Assembly: GCF_002848265.1 (NCBI RefSeq)
Contig: NZ_CP025422.1
Coordinates: 1,766,727 to 1,830,726, forward strand
DNA from: Zhihengliuella sp. ISTPL4
GTDB taxonomy: Bacteria; Actinomycetota; Actinomycetes; Actinomycetales; Microbacteriaceae
Length of the DNA: 64,000 nt
Direction: 5' to 3'
The number at the start of each line of letters is the position of its first letter. The stretch's first letter is position 1. Below the pieces are notes generated by a model. That model searched no databases. It was not told where the DNA came from and saw only the letters and a program-made list of their open reading frames with translations. Positions 32,992 through 41,115 of the stretch are shown here, one piece after another. The position numbers and the translations under genes are program-made.

Positions 32992-34103
32992 TCCCCGTTT
33001 CGGAACCCGACCTCGGCGCCCTCGAGCGGAGCTATCTGCTCGATGCGTTCGACAGCGGCTGGATCTCATCGCGGGGCGCCTACGTCGAGCGCGCCGAGGA
33101 TCTGCTGCGCACGCTCACCGCCGCCCCGCACGCGGCGGTCTGCAGCAACGGGACCACGGCCCTGCACCTCGCACTGCTCGCCGCCGGCGTCGGCGAAGGC
33201 GATGAGGTCATCATCCCCGCACTCACCTACGTCGCCACGCTGAACGCCGTCTACTACGTGCAGGCCGTACCGGTCGTGGTCGACGTGCTCGACAGCACCT
33301 GGTGCATCGATCCGGCGGCCGTGGAACGCGCGATCACCCCGCAGACCACCGCGATCGTGGCGGTCGACCTCTACGGCCAGACCGCCGACTACCGCGAACT
33401 GCGAAGGATCGCCGACGAGCATGGGCTCATCCTCATCGCCGACGCGGCAGAATCGCTGGGTGCAACCCTGGACGGGCGCGCTGCGGGCTCTCTCGCCGAC
33501 ATCAGCACGTTCTCCTTCTTCGGGAACAAGGTCATCACGAGCGGCGAGGGCGGCGCCGTGACCACGCCGCGCGCAGACTTCCACACCGCGATCCTGCAGC
33601 TGCGCAACCAGGGCAACCACCCCACGCGCCGATACTTCCACGACATCGTCGGCTACAACTACCGGATGACCAACGTCGCCGCGGCGATTCTCACCGCTCA
33701 GCTGGAACGCGCATCCGAGCTGATCGCTCAGCGGCGGCGGGTGGTCGACGAGTACGAGCGGCTCCTGGCAGCGGACGAGCGTCTACGCGGGCAGGAGATC
33801 GCTGCCGGGGCCGCCCCCACGCCGTGGATCCACTCGGTGCGCCTCACCGGGCGGTCCGCCGTCGAGCGCGACGCCGTGATCACCGCCCTCGCGGAGCGCG
33901 GCATCGAGTCGCGCCCCGTCTTCCCGCTCGTGCAGGACATGCCGTTCGTCCCGGCTGCGCAGCGCACCCCCACTCCGGTGGCCGCTGCGATCTCCCGCGA
34001 AGGGATCAGTCTCCCGACGTTCCCCCGCCTGGAGGCTTCCGCGATCGCGCAGGTGTGCCAGGCGCTCCGGGATGTCCTGAGCTCCTTCGCCGACGGCGAG
34101 TAG
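32988..34103 (+). CDS. per: DegT-family aminotransferase, probable GDP-perosamine synthase
   Basis: PLP- and glutamate-dependent enzyme predicted to aminate GDP-4-keto-6-deoxymannose to GDP-perosamine. The 371-residue protein opens IPVSEPDLGALERSYLLDAF and has DSGWISSRGAY, the pattern I know from RfbE/Per of Vibrio and Escherichia. The PLP lysine is K181 in STFSFFGNKVITSGEGG. YNYRMTNVAAAI and GIESRPVFPL complete the active site. It follows gmd by one gene, which supplies its keto-sugar. A related sugar aminotransferase activity on another GDP- or dTDP-keto-sugar is the alternative. Confidence 0.82.
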   Translation: MIPVSEPDLGALERSYLLDAFDSGWISSRGAYVERAEDLLRTLTAAPHAAVCSNGTTALHLALLAAGVGEGDEVIIPALTYVATLNAVYYVQAVPVVVDVLDSTWCIDPAAVERAITPQTTAIVAVDLYGQTADYRELRRIADEHGLILIADAAESLGATLDGRAAGSLADISTFSFFGNKVITSGEGGAVTTPRADFHTAILQLRNQGNHPTRRYFHDIVGYNYRMTNVAAAILTAQLERASELIAQRRRVVDEYERLLAADERLRGQEIAAGAAPTPWIHSVRLTGRSAVERDAVITALAERGIESRPVFPLVQDMPFVPAAQRTPTPVAAAISREGISLPTFPRLEASAIAQVCQALRDVLSSFADGE

Positions 34104-34111
34104 GCGGCGCC

Positions 34112-35326
34112 GTGGCCAAGGACTTCCTCGGGCCGATCCCCGGCGGCCGACGGCTGGTCTTCGCCGTGGGCGGCAACGGCCTGGTGAGCCTCGCGAGCCT
34201 GGCCCTCTCCATCACGATCGCGCGCGCCTCGTCGATCGCGGGCTTCGCGGAGTTCTCCCTGGCGATGGTGGCCTACCTCTTCGGCTCCGGGCTCATCCGC
34301 TCGGCTCTCACCGACTCGGCCCTCTCCCGCCCCGCCGACCGCGACACCTTCGTCCGAAGCTTCCGGCGGGCGTCGTTGGTCGCCCTGTTGGGTGCCGTGC
34401 TCCTGGTGGTCTGGGCGATGGTGACGGCGAACTTCTTCCTCCTGGTGCTCGGCATCGCGTTCCATGGGCTGCTCGCCTTCGACTTCCTCCGGACCTTCGA
34501 TTCGGCGGCGGGAGCCGTGGGTCGGGCCATGGTGTCCACCACTTTGTGGTCGGCCCTGACCATCGCTGGGGCCGTGCTCTCGATCGCGGGGGTACTGGAC
34601 GCGCGGATCGTGTTCATCGTCTGGGCGCTCTCGGGTGCGCTGGCCGGGTATGTCCTGATGGTGGTCGCCCGCACCCCGCTGCTCCCTCGCTGGACACGGC
34701 ACCGGGAGGACACCGGGGTCAGCGCGCTGTTCGCCCTCGACTATGCGGTGGGCTCCGGTGGCGCCCTGCTCACCACGGGGCTGCTCGGCCTGGTCGACGA
34801 CGGCCGGATCCTGGGCGCCGTGCGGGGCGCGGGCACACTCCTCGGGCCGCTGAACCTCATCGCCACGACCGCGCGCTCGCTGCTGCTGCCCTTCCTCTCC
34901 CGGCGTGATGATGTCCCCGGACGCCAGATCCGCTCCGCCGTGCGGGTCACAGCGATACAGGTCGCCGTTCTGGCGCCTTTCCTCGTCGCGCTGCAGTTCC
35001 TTCCCGACGCCTGGGGCGAGCAGCTGCTCGGTGAGACCTGGCAGCTCGCGAGCCTCGCGCTGCTGCCGTTGAGCCTGGAGGCGATCTTCGCGCTGGTCGG
35101 CGCCGTCGCGAACTCCGGGCACCGGGTGGCCTTCGCGGGGGGCCGCAGCCTTACTCTCCGGCTGGTGGTCGGCATCCCGCGGCCGTTCATCGTCCTCGCC
35201 TGCGCGTACGCCTGGGGGCTCGCCGGCGCGACCTGGTCGATGACCGCGATCTCCGCGCTCAACGCCGTCCTGTGGTGGGCCAGCTACCACCACCTCTCGC
35301 GGCGACCGCGCCCGGACGCCCGGTAG
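34112..35326 (+). CDS. Wzx-like polysaccharide flippase
   Basis: The 404-residue protein starts with GTG 8 bp after per. It has about 10-12 membrane helices in the arrangement of the MATE/MVF oligosaccharide exporter group, with a GGNGLVSLASLALSITIARA opening and a C-terminal ANSGHRVAFAGGRSLTLRLV segment. Such proteins flip lipid-linked repeat units to the outer face. It ends the gmd run; a small hairpin GCGGC/GCCGC (35329-35343) lies in the 18 bp before the convergent capG-like gene. Confidence 0.75.
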   Translation: MAKDFLGPIPGGRRLVFAVGGNGLVSLASLALSITIARASSIAGFAEFSLAMVAYLFGSGLIRSALTDSALSRPADRDTFVRSFRRASLVALLGAVLLVVWAMVTANFFLLVLGIAFHGLLAFDFLRTFDSAAGAVGRAMVSTTLWSALTIAGAVLSIAGVLDARIVFIVWALSGALAGYVLMVVARTPLLPRWTRHREDTGVSALFALDYAVGSGGALLTTGLLGLVDDGRILGAVRGAGTLLGPLNLIATTARSLLLPFLSRRDDVPGRQIRSAVRVTAIQVAVLAPFLVALQFLPDAWGEQLLGETWQLASLALLPLSLEAIFALVGAVANSGHRVAFAGGRSLTLRLVVGIPRPFIVLACAYAWGLAGATWSMTAISALNAVLWWASYHHLSRRPRPDAR

Positions 35327-35344
35327 ACGCGGCTGTCCGCCGCC

Positions 35345-36481
35345 TCAGCGCTCGGGCGGAAGCAGGAGGCCCAGCCGGCGCCGGTGCGACGGCACCGTCC
35401 CGTGGATGAAGCTCACGACGCGCTGAGCCGTGTCGTCGTTACGGTAGTCCGCGGGTGTCTGAGGACGCCGGTCCCGGTCGAGCACGACCCGGACGGCCGC
35501 GACCACGCGCTCCGGTTCGACGCCCGCCGTGATGATGGCTCCCGTGTCCACAGCCTCCGGGCGCTCGATGAAATCGCGCAGAGTGACCGCGGGGAAGCCC
35601 AACAGGCTCGACTCCTCACTGATCGTGCCGCTGTCCGACAGGACGAGCTTCGCGTCCTGCTGCAGCTTGACGTAGTCGTGGAATCCAAACGGCGGGTGGA
35701 AGGTGATGCCGGCGGTCGCCGCATCCTCATCGAGCGCTTCGATTCGCTTGCGCGTGCGCGGGTGCGTCGACACGAGCACCGGAAGCCCGTATTCATCGCG
35801 CAGCGTCTGGAGCGCGGCGATCGCGGACGCCAAGCGCGCGGGGTTGTCGACGTTCTCCTCCCGGTGCAGGCTGACCAGGAAGTACTCCCCTTGGCGCAGT
35901 CCGGCCCGTTCCACCGCGTCGCTCGCATCGATCTGGGCCCGGTTCTGCTCCAGCACCTCGCGCATGGGCGATCCGGTGAGCAGGATGCGGGACGGATGAA
36001 GGCCTTCGGCGAGCAGGTTGCGACGCGCATGCTCGGTGTAGACGAGGTTGTAGTCCGCGACATGGTCGACGAGACGGCGGTTCGTCTCCTCGGGCACGTT
36101 CTCGTCGAAGGACCGGTTCCCGGCCTCCATGTGGAACACCGGGATCTTCATCCGCTTGGCGATGACCGCGGAGATGCAGCTGTTCGTGTCGCCGAGGACC
36201 AGGAAGGCGTCCGGCCGCTCGGTACGGAGCACGGCCTCGGTCTTCGTGAGGATGGAACCCAACGCGGCGCCGAGCGACGAGGTGTCCGCCTCCAGGAAAT
36301 GGTCGGGCCGACGCAGCCCGAGGTCCTCGAAGAACACCTCGTTCAGCTCGTAGTCGTAATTCTGGCCCGTGTGCACGAGAATCTGGTCGGTGTGCTCGTC
36401 GAGCAGTTTGATCGTGGCGGAGAGCCGGATGATCTCGGGACGGGTCCCGACGACGGTCATCACCTTGAGCTTGTCGGCCAT
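35345..36481 (-). CDS. fnlC: UDP-HexNAc 2-epimerase, probably UDP-FucNAc epimerase CapG/FnlC
   Basis: Non-hydrolysing 2-epimerase of the WecB family. The 378-residue protein opens KLKVMTVVGTRPEIIRLSAT and has LVHTGQNYDYELNEVFFEDL, GDTNSC, HMEAGNRSFDENVPEETNRR, LVSLHREENVD and SDSGTISEESSLLGFPAV. The HMEAGNRSFD wording is typical of the CapG/FnlC branch. It is the last gene of the capE-capF-capG order, in which CapG forms UDP-FucNAc. ATG 36481 lies 1 base after the capF stop and is preferred over an upstream start at 36499. UDP-ManNAc formation (WecB) is the alternative. Confidence 0.88.
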   Translation of the reverse strand: MADKLKVMTVVGTRPEIIRLSATIKLLDEHTDQILVHTGQNYDYELNEVFFEDLGLRRPDHFLEADTSSLGAALGSILTKTEAVLRTERPDAFLVLGDTNSCISAVIAKRMKIPVFHMEAGNRSFDENVPEETNRRLVDHVADYNLVYTEHARRNLLAEGLHPSRILLTGSPMREVLEQNRAQIDASDAVERAGLRQGEYFLVSLHREENVDNPARLASAIAALQTLRDEYGLPVLVSTHPRTRKRIEALDEDAATAGITFHPPFGFHDYVKLQQDAKLVLSDSGTISEESSLLGFPAVTLRDFIERPEAVDTGAIITAGVEPERVVAAVRVVLDRDRRPQTPADYRNDDTAQRVVSFIHGTVPSHRRRLGLLLPPER

Positions 36482-36482
36482 G

Positions 36483-37577
36483 TCACACTGCCTCGGCAAT
36501 CGTGTCGGGGTGGGAGGGGTCGAAGATGTCGTTCGTCCAGAACGAGGTGTAGAGCATGTCGTCGCCGATGTTCGTGATGTTGTGAGCCCACATCGTCGGC
36601 ATATCGACCGCGCCCGGCGCCTCGCCTGACACCTCGAACGACACGACCTCCTCAGAGTACAGGCGGCGCAGCGAGATGCGGGCGCGCCCCTGGAGCACGG
36701 TGAACCGCTCGATCTTGCGGCGGTGGAAGTGTTCTCCGCGGGTCACCCCGGGGACCGTCGTCGAGAACGACGACTGTCCTGGTCCGCCGTGCGAGCGGAT
36801 GATCTCGAAGAAGGATCCGCGGACGTCGGCGTGCCGGGTCAGATCCAGGGGAGCCTGAGCCGGGAAGGTGTACGAGCGGTAAGTGTTGAAGAGGTCGCGG
36901 TCGAACGGATCGGACACATCCGGGATCTCTCCCCGCCTGTAGAGGACGGCGTATCCCTGCAGACGCTCGAGCAGGCCGGACACCGTCTCCTGACGCTGAA
37001 GAGCCGGCATACCCGAGAGCGGAACAGCACCACGCAGCACATCGGCGGCGTCCTGCGCATGAAGGAGCTCGAGCTCCCGGTCGGTCTCGACCCGCGGGGC
37101 GCCGCCCCGCGCGATGAGGTGGCTGAAGGTCGCGGTGACGGCGTTGTAGAACGGACGCCCGTGCTCGCCGAAGAGGTTGGGGAGCGGCACGTCGACGAAT
37201 TCGGCGCCGACGGCAGACGCGGCATCAGCGAGGATCGCGGCCGCTCGCGCCTTCGCCTCGCCGTAGGCGGAGCCGTTACCGACCTGGATCGAGTTGGCGA
37301 ACACGACCACGCGCGGGGGCCTCCGGGTCGCGCGCAGCGCCGATGCCAGCTGCGCGGCGAAGGCGACGTTGCCCTGGAGCACCTCCTCCTCGCTGCCTCG
37401 GTTCACCCCGGCGACGTGCACGGCCCGGTCCACGCCGTCGAGCGCCGACACGGCCGCGGCCTCGTCGTACGCGTCCCCGAGCGGGATGCGCGCGACGGCG
37501 ACGTCCGCTTCCTGGAGCGCGGCGCGCAGATGCCAGCCCAGGAAGCCCCCGGCACCGGTGACCGCGAAACGGCTCAC
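36483..37577 (-). CDS. fnlB: bifunctional SDR-cupin reductase CapF/FnlB
   Basis: CapF reduces the 4-keto intermediate made by CapE on the way to UDP-N-acetyl-L-fucosamine. The 364-residue protein has an N-terminal SDR domain (RFAVTGAGGFLGWHLRAAL, residues 3-21) and a C-terminal cupin domain (about 255-355) with RGEHFHRRKIERFTVLQG, whose histidines can bind zinc. The two-domain layout is characteristic of CapF/WbjC. The GTG start overlaps the capE stop by GTGA. Confidence 0.92.
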   Translation of the reverse strand: MSRFAVTGAGGFLGWHLRAALQEADVAVARIPLGDAYDEAAAVSALDGVDRAVHVAGVNRGSEEEVLQGNVAFAAQLASALRATRRPPRVVVFANSIQVGNGSAYGEAKARAAAILADAASAVGAEFVDVPLPNLFGEHGRPFYNAVTATFSHLIARGGAPRVETDRELELLHAQDAADVLRGAVPLSGMPALQRQETVSGLLERLQGYAVLYRRGEIPDVSDPFDRDLFNTYRSYTFPAQAPLDLTRHADVRGSFFEIIRSHGGPGQSSFSTTVPGVTRGEHFHRRKIERFTVLQGRARISLRRLYSEEVVSFEVSGEAPGAVDMPTMWAHNITNIGDDMLYTSFWTNDIFDPSHPDTIAEAV

Positions 37578-38626
37578 ACTGCGCCCGATCCGTCGGGGAG
37601 TCCCGCGGCACGGAGCTCCGCACGCACCTCCGGCAGCGTCAGCAGCAGCTCCTCCACCTCGGTGATCGACATCTGCTCGACCGTGTGCGAGTCGTAGTCC
37701 TCGAAGCGGCTCTGCGCGACATCGCCCTCCTCGAAGTACACGCTGTAGTTCAGGTCGCGGTTGTCGGCGACCACCCGGAAGTACTCGCCCATGTCCCGGG
37801 CGCGCGACAGTTCCTCCCGCGTCGCGAGCGCCTCGGACAGCTTCTCCGCATGGCGGGTGCCGATGATCTCGATCTTCGCGTCGGAGCGGAAGAGGTTGAG
37901 CACGGCCTGGGCGAGGGTGCCGATCGACGTCGCCTTGGCTTTGCGGACGAAGAGGTCGCCCTGCTGCGCGTTCCGGAACGCGAACTCGACGAGATCGACC
38001 GAATGCGCCAGCGACATCATGAAGCGGGTCATGTCGGGGTTGGTGATCGTGATGTTCCCGCCGGACTTGATCTGGCGGATGAACAGCGGGATGACCGAGC
38101 CGCGGGAGTACATCACGTTGCCGTAGCGCACGCACGAGACCGTCGTCGCCGTGTTGGGGTTGTTCAGGCCGTGTGACTGCGCGACCTTCTCCATGAGGGC
38201 CTTCGACATGCCCATCGCGTTCACCGGGTACACGGCCTTGTCGGTGCTCAGCGCCACGACGGAGGAGACGCCGTTGCGGTCGGCGGCGCGCACCACGTTC
38301 TCGCTTCCGTGCACGTTCGTGCGAACGGCCTCCATCGGGAAGAACTCGCACGACGGGACCTGCTTGAGCGCGGCGGCGTGGAAGATGAAGTCGACGTCCC
38401 TGGTGGCCCGCTCGACGCTGTCGTAGTCGCGCACGTCGCCGACGTAGAACCGCAGGCGTCCGTCCCTGACCTCGTGTCGCATGAGGTCCTGCTTCGCCTC
38501 GTCCCTGCTGAAGATGCGGATCTCGGCGACGTCTCGTTCGAGGAGCTTCCTGGCCACCGTGTGGCCGAACGAGCCCGTTCCGCCCGTGACCAGGACGCGG
38601 GCACCGTCGTACGAGTGGCTCATCAT
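37574..38626 (-). CDS. fnlA: UDP-GlcNAc 4,6-dehydratase/5-epimerase CapE/FnlA
   Basis: Starts the UDP-FucNAc pathway from UDP-GlcNAc. The 350-residue extended SDR protein has VLVTGGTGSFGHTVARKLLE (11-30), FHAAALKQVPSCEFFPMEAV, the STDK catalytic strand (T128-D129-K130) and MGMSK with M138 and K142, the Met-for-Tyr active site of this family. YPVNAMGMSKALMEKV and VSCVRYGNVMYSRGSVIPLF are diagnostic. It overlaps the upstream glycosyltransferase gene (ATGATGA); ATG 38623 is an alternative start. Confidence 0.94.
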   Translation of the reverse strand: MMSHSYDGARVLVTGGTGSFGHTVARKLLERDVAEIRIFSRDEAKQDLMRHEVRDGRLRFYVGDVRDYDSVERATRDVDFIFHAAALKQVPSCEFFPMEAVRTNVHGSENVVRAADRNGVSSVVALSTDKAVYPVNAMGMSKALMEKVAQSHGLNNPNTATTVSCVRYGNVMYSRGSVIPLFIRQIKSGGNITITNPDMTRFMMSLAHSVDLVEFAFRNAQQGDLFVRKAKATSIGTLAQAVLNLFRSDAKIEIIGTRHAEKLSEALATREELSRARDMGEYFRVVADNRDLNYSVYFEEGDVAQSRFEDYDSHTVEQMSITEVEELLLTLPEVRAELRAAGLPDGSGAV

Positions 38627-39840
38627 CTGCTCGTTCCTTTCGCGGCTGCCGTGAGGAGCCCCTCGATGCTGGATATCCCGGAGTCCCGGGAGAAGTGCCT
38701 GTCGTACAGCTCGCGCCCTCGTCGCCCCATGGCGGCGCGGTCGGCTGCCGGGAGGGTGGCCGCGGCACGGAGAGCGGCCTCGATCGAGCCTACGTCTTCG
38801 GCGTCCGCGGTCAGCCCTGCCGATGCGTCGTTCACCAGCGCTCGGACATCGCCCTGCACGGTGGTCACGACCGGAAGCCCGGCCGACAGCACGGCCTGGA
38901 GCTTGGAGGGGATGGTGCCGCGGAAGACGGGCCTGTCCCTGAGGGAGACCAGGGCGTAGTCGGCCCGGGCGTAGACCTCCCGCATCCGCTCGCGCGGGAC
39001 CGGGTCCAGGAAGTGGACGTTCTCGGCGCCCAGGGAGTCGACGAGCGCGCGGAGGGCCGGCTTCGCCACCCCGTCGCCGACGATCGTCAGTCGCACCCCC
39101 GCATCCGCAGCGGCGTGGGTCGCCCGGACGACGGTGTCGAGATCCTGCATGTCGCCGACATTGCCCGCATAGACGATCTCGGCGCGCGGAGCCTCCGCGG
39201 GAGGCAGTGTCGAGGTCACCGTCTCGCCGGCGTCGGCCCAGTTGTACACGAGGTGAGCGCGGTCCCTCGGAACTCCCCGCGCAGTGAGCGTGGCCACCAT
39301 GGTCGGCGCGATGCCGATCACGCCGGCCGCCCGCCCATATGCGCTCCGGAGCCAGGGATCGAGCACGCCGGACACCAGACGGGACGCGCGGCCGCCGGCC
39401 ACGAACGAGGAGCCCACGATGGAGTCCGGCCAGAGGTCTTGCACGTGCAGCACATAGGGGGTGCCGCCCATCGCCCGCCAGAGCCAGGGCCCGAAGCCCG
39501 CGGTCATCTGGGTGGCGTACACGTAGATCACGTCAGCGCCGCGGCCGAGGCGGCCTGCGGTCGCGGAGCTCAGCGCGAAGGACACGTAGTTGAGCATGCG
39601 CTTGACGGCGCTCGGCGAATGGTCGGCGAAAAGGGGGACGCGGTGCACGGCGACCGCGCCGTCGGCCTCCGTGTGGCGCCAGCGCTGACGGTAGCCGGGG
39701 AAGATCCGGCCCGACGGGTAGTTCGGATACGCGGTCAGCACCTTCACCTGGTGGCCCCGTGCCGAGAGGCCCTGCGCGAGGTCGGCCGGGAGTGGCACAG
39801 CCTCCGGCGGGTAGTACTGCGACACGATCAGGACCCTCAT
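38623..39840 (-). CDS. GT4 glycosyltransferase, WbuB-like
   Basis: The 405-residue protein opens MRVLIVSQYYPPEAVPLPAD and has VLHVQDLWPDSIVGSSFV and IVYAGNVGDMQDLDTVVRA, all strongly reminiscent of WbuB. In E. coli O26 WbuB lies next to fnlABC and is assigned to transfer N-acetyl-L-fucosamine. The same order occurs here. The C-terminus has GTIPSKLQAVLSAGLPVVTT as the donor-binding segment. The ATG at 39840 overlaps the upstream acetyltransferase stop (ATGA). Confidence 0.85.
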   Translation of the reverse strand: MRVLIVSQYYPPEAVPLPADLAQGLSARGHQVKVLTAYPNYPSGRIFPGYRQRWRHTEADGAVAVHRVPLFADHSPSAVKRMLNYVSFALSSATAGRLGRGADVIYVYATQMTAGFGPWLWRAMGGTPYVLHVQDLWPDSIVGSSFVAGGRASRLVSGVLDPWLRSAYGRAAGVIGIAPTMVATLTARGVPRDRAHLVYNWADAGETVTSTLPPAEAPRAEIVYAGNVGDMQDLDTVVRATHAAADAGVRLTIVGDGVAKPALRALVDSLGAENVHFLDPVPRERMREVYARADYALVSLRDRPVFRGTIPSKLQAVLSAGLPVVTTVQGDVRALVNDASAGLTADAEDVGSIEAALRAAATLPAADRAAMGRRGRELYDRHFSRDSGISSIEGLLTAAAKGTSR

Positions 39841-40502
39841 GCGGGGTCCCCAATCGCCACCGGGCGCGCGGGCACTCCGACCACCGTCGCCGCGGGGGCG
39901 ACGTCTCGCGTCACGCACGCCGCGGCTCCGACGGTGGCGCCGGCCCCCACCGTGAGCCCCTGGAGGACGACGGAACCGGCGCCGAGCAGGACGCCCGACT
40001 CGACGACGACGTTCCCGGAGACGATCGCCCCCGGGTTCACGGAGACGAAGTCGGCGAGCGCGGCATCGTGACCGATGACACTGGCCGGGTTGAGGTGGAC
40101 GTGTGCGCCGATGTCGACGTTGGTCGACACCTGCACCCCTGCCGTGATGACGGCACCCTCGCCGACACGCGTCTGAGTGCCGATCACGGCTGACGGATGG
40201 ACGAGCGTGGCGGCGCGGAAGCCGGCGTCGTGCAGAGAGGCGGCGATCCTGCGGCGCACCGCGGGCGCACCGATGCCGACGACGAAGCGCTCATCACCGC
40301 GCGCACCTGCCCGCCATTCCTCGAATGTGCCGAGCAGGGGCACATCGCGCGCCGCGAGTCGCTCGCGGTCGAGGTCACGGGCGCCGGGGTCGATCACGCC
40401 GACGAGCTCGAGCGCGGCGCCGCCGGCGATCAGGGCCGCCACGACGTCCAGCGTCTCCCGGCCGAATCCGCCGGCCCCCAGCACGATGATGCGCTCAGTC
40501 AT
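39837..40502 (-). CDS. sugar O/N-acetyltransferase, PglD-like
   Basis: Predicted left-handed beta-helix acetyltransferase that completes UDP-N,N'-diacetylbacillosamine from the 4-amino sugar and acetyl-CoA. The 221-residue protein has an N-terminal Rossmann-like domain (ERIIVLGAGGFGRETLDVV) and a C-terminal hexapeptide domain (about 105-215). The catalytic-base histidine region reads ASVIGHDAALADFVSVNPGA. The PglD fold is recognised from this two-part layout. The ATG at 40502 overlaps the stop of the phosphoglycosyl transferase by 8 bases. Confidence 0.85.
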   Translation of the reverse strand: MTERIIVLGAGGFGRETLDVVAALIAGGAALELVGVIDPGARDLDRERLAARDVPLLGTFEEWRAGARGDERFVVGIGAPAVRRRIAASLHDAGFRAATLVHPSAVIGTQTRVGEGAVITAGVQVSTNVDIGAHVHLNPASVIGHDAALADFVSVNPGAIVSGNVVVESGVLLGAGSVVLQGLTVGAGATVGAAACVTRDVAPAATVVGVPARPVAIGDPA

Positions 40503-41115
40503 GCGTCTCTCCGAACTTCGCCATGGTCGCCTGTCCCTCTGCGGTGATCCCCTCGCGGCGCCACACCGCACCGATCGTGGCGACCACGATGCGAAGGTCC
40601 AGCCCGATGCTGCGCCGATCCACGTATCGCACGTCCTGGGCGAAGCGCTGCTCCCAGGTCACGGCGTTGCGGCCCGTGACCTGCGCAAGACCGGTGATCC
40701 CTGGCCGCACCTGATGCCGTCGCGCCTGCTCGGGAGTGTAGCGGTCGAGGTACTCGACCAGGAGCGGACGAGGTCCGACGATGCTCATGTCGCCCCGCAG
40801 CACGTTCCACAGGCTGGGCAGCTCGTCCAGGCTGGTCGCCCGGAGGCGTGCCCCGAACGGGGTGAGACGGTCGGCGTCGCTCACCCAGCCGCGCGATGCG
40901 TCCACCGCCCGCATGGAGCGGAACTTGTACAAGGTGAAGATCCGGCCGTGCCTCCCCGGGCGGGGCTGCGCGAACAGCACCGGCCGCCCGAGCCGCACGG
41001 CGACCAGAGCCGCCGTCGCGACGATCACCGGAGACAGCAGGACCAGGGCGACGGCCGCGATGAGGATGTCGAGGCCGCGCTTCACGATGTCGTACGCCTG
41101 GCGACCGGCGCTCAT
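40495..41115 (-). CDS. initiating phosphoglycosyl transferase, PglC-like
   Basis: Monotopic enzyme that transfers a sugar phosphate from UDP-sugar to undecaprenyl phosphate. The 206-residue protein is the short PglC type without the extra helices of WbaP. It has an N-terminal helix-break-helix containing Ser-Pro (28-29), FAQPRPGRHGRIFTLYKFRS, the catalytic D97-E98 in TSLDELPSLWNVLRGDMS, VGPRPLL and RPGITGLAQVTGRN. Length matches PglC (about 200). It lies between the aminotransferase and acetyltransferase genes, so the expected donor is UDP-diacetylbacillosamine or a close analogue. The start ATG 41115 overlaps the upstream stop. Confidence 0.92.
   Translation of the reverse strand: MSAGRQAYDIVKRGLDILIAAVALVLLSPVIVATAALVAVRLGRPVLFAQPRPGRHGRIFTLYKFRSMRAVDASRGWVSDADRLTPFGARLRATSLDELPSLWNVLRGDMSIVGPRPLLVEYLDRYTPEQARRHQVRPGITGLAQVTGRNAVTWEQRFAQDVRYVDRRSIGLDLRIVVATIGAVWRREGITAEGQATMAKFGETHD

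Noticed and set aside
30767..34103. GDP-L-fucose pathway from gmd
   Set aside because: No GDP-fucose synthase (fcl/wcaG) gene is present; an aminotransferase follows instead, which favours perosamine.
26820..36481. WecB-WecC pair making UDP-ManNAcA from the epimerase and dehydrogenase genes
   Set aside because: The epimerase is the last gene of a capE-capF-capG run, so UDP-FucNAc formation is more likely. The dehydrogenase stands alone and its substrate is left open.
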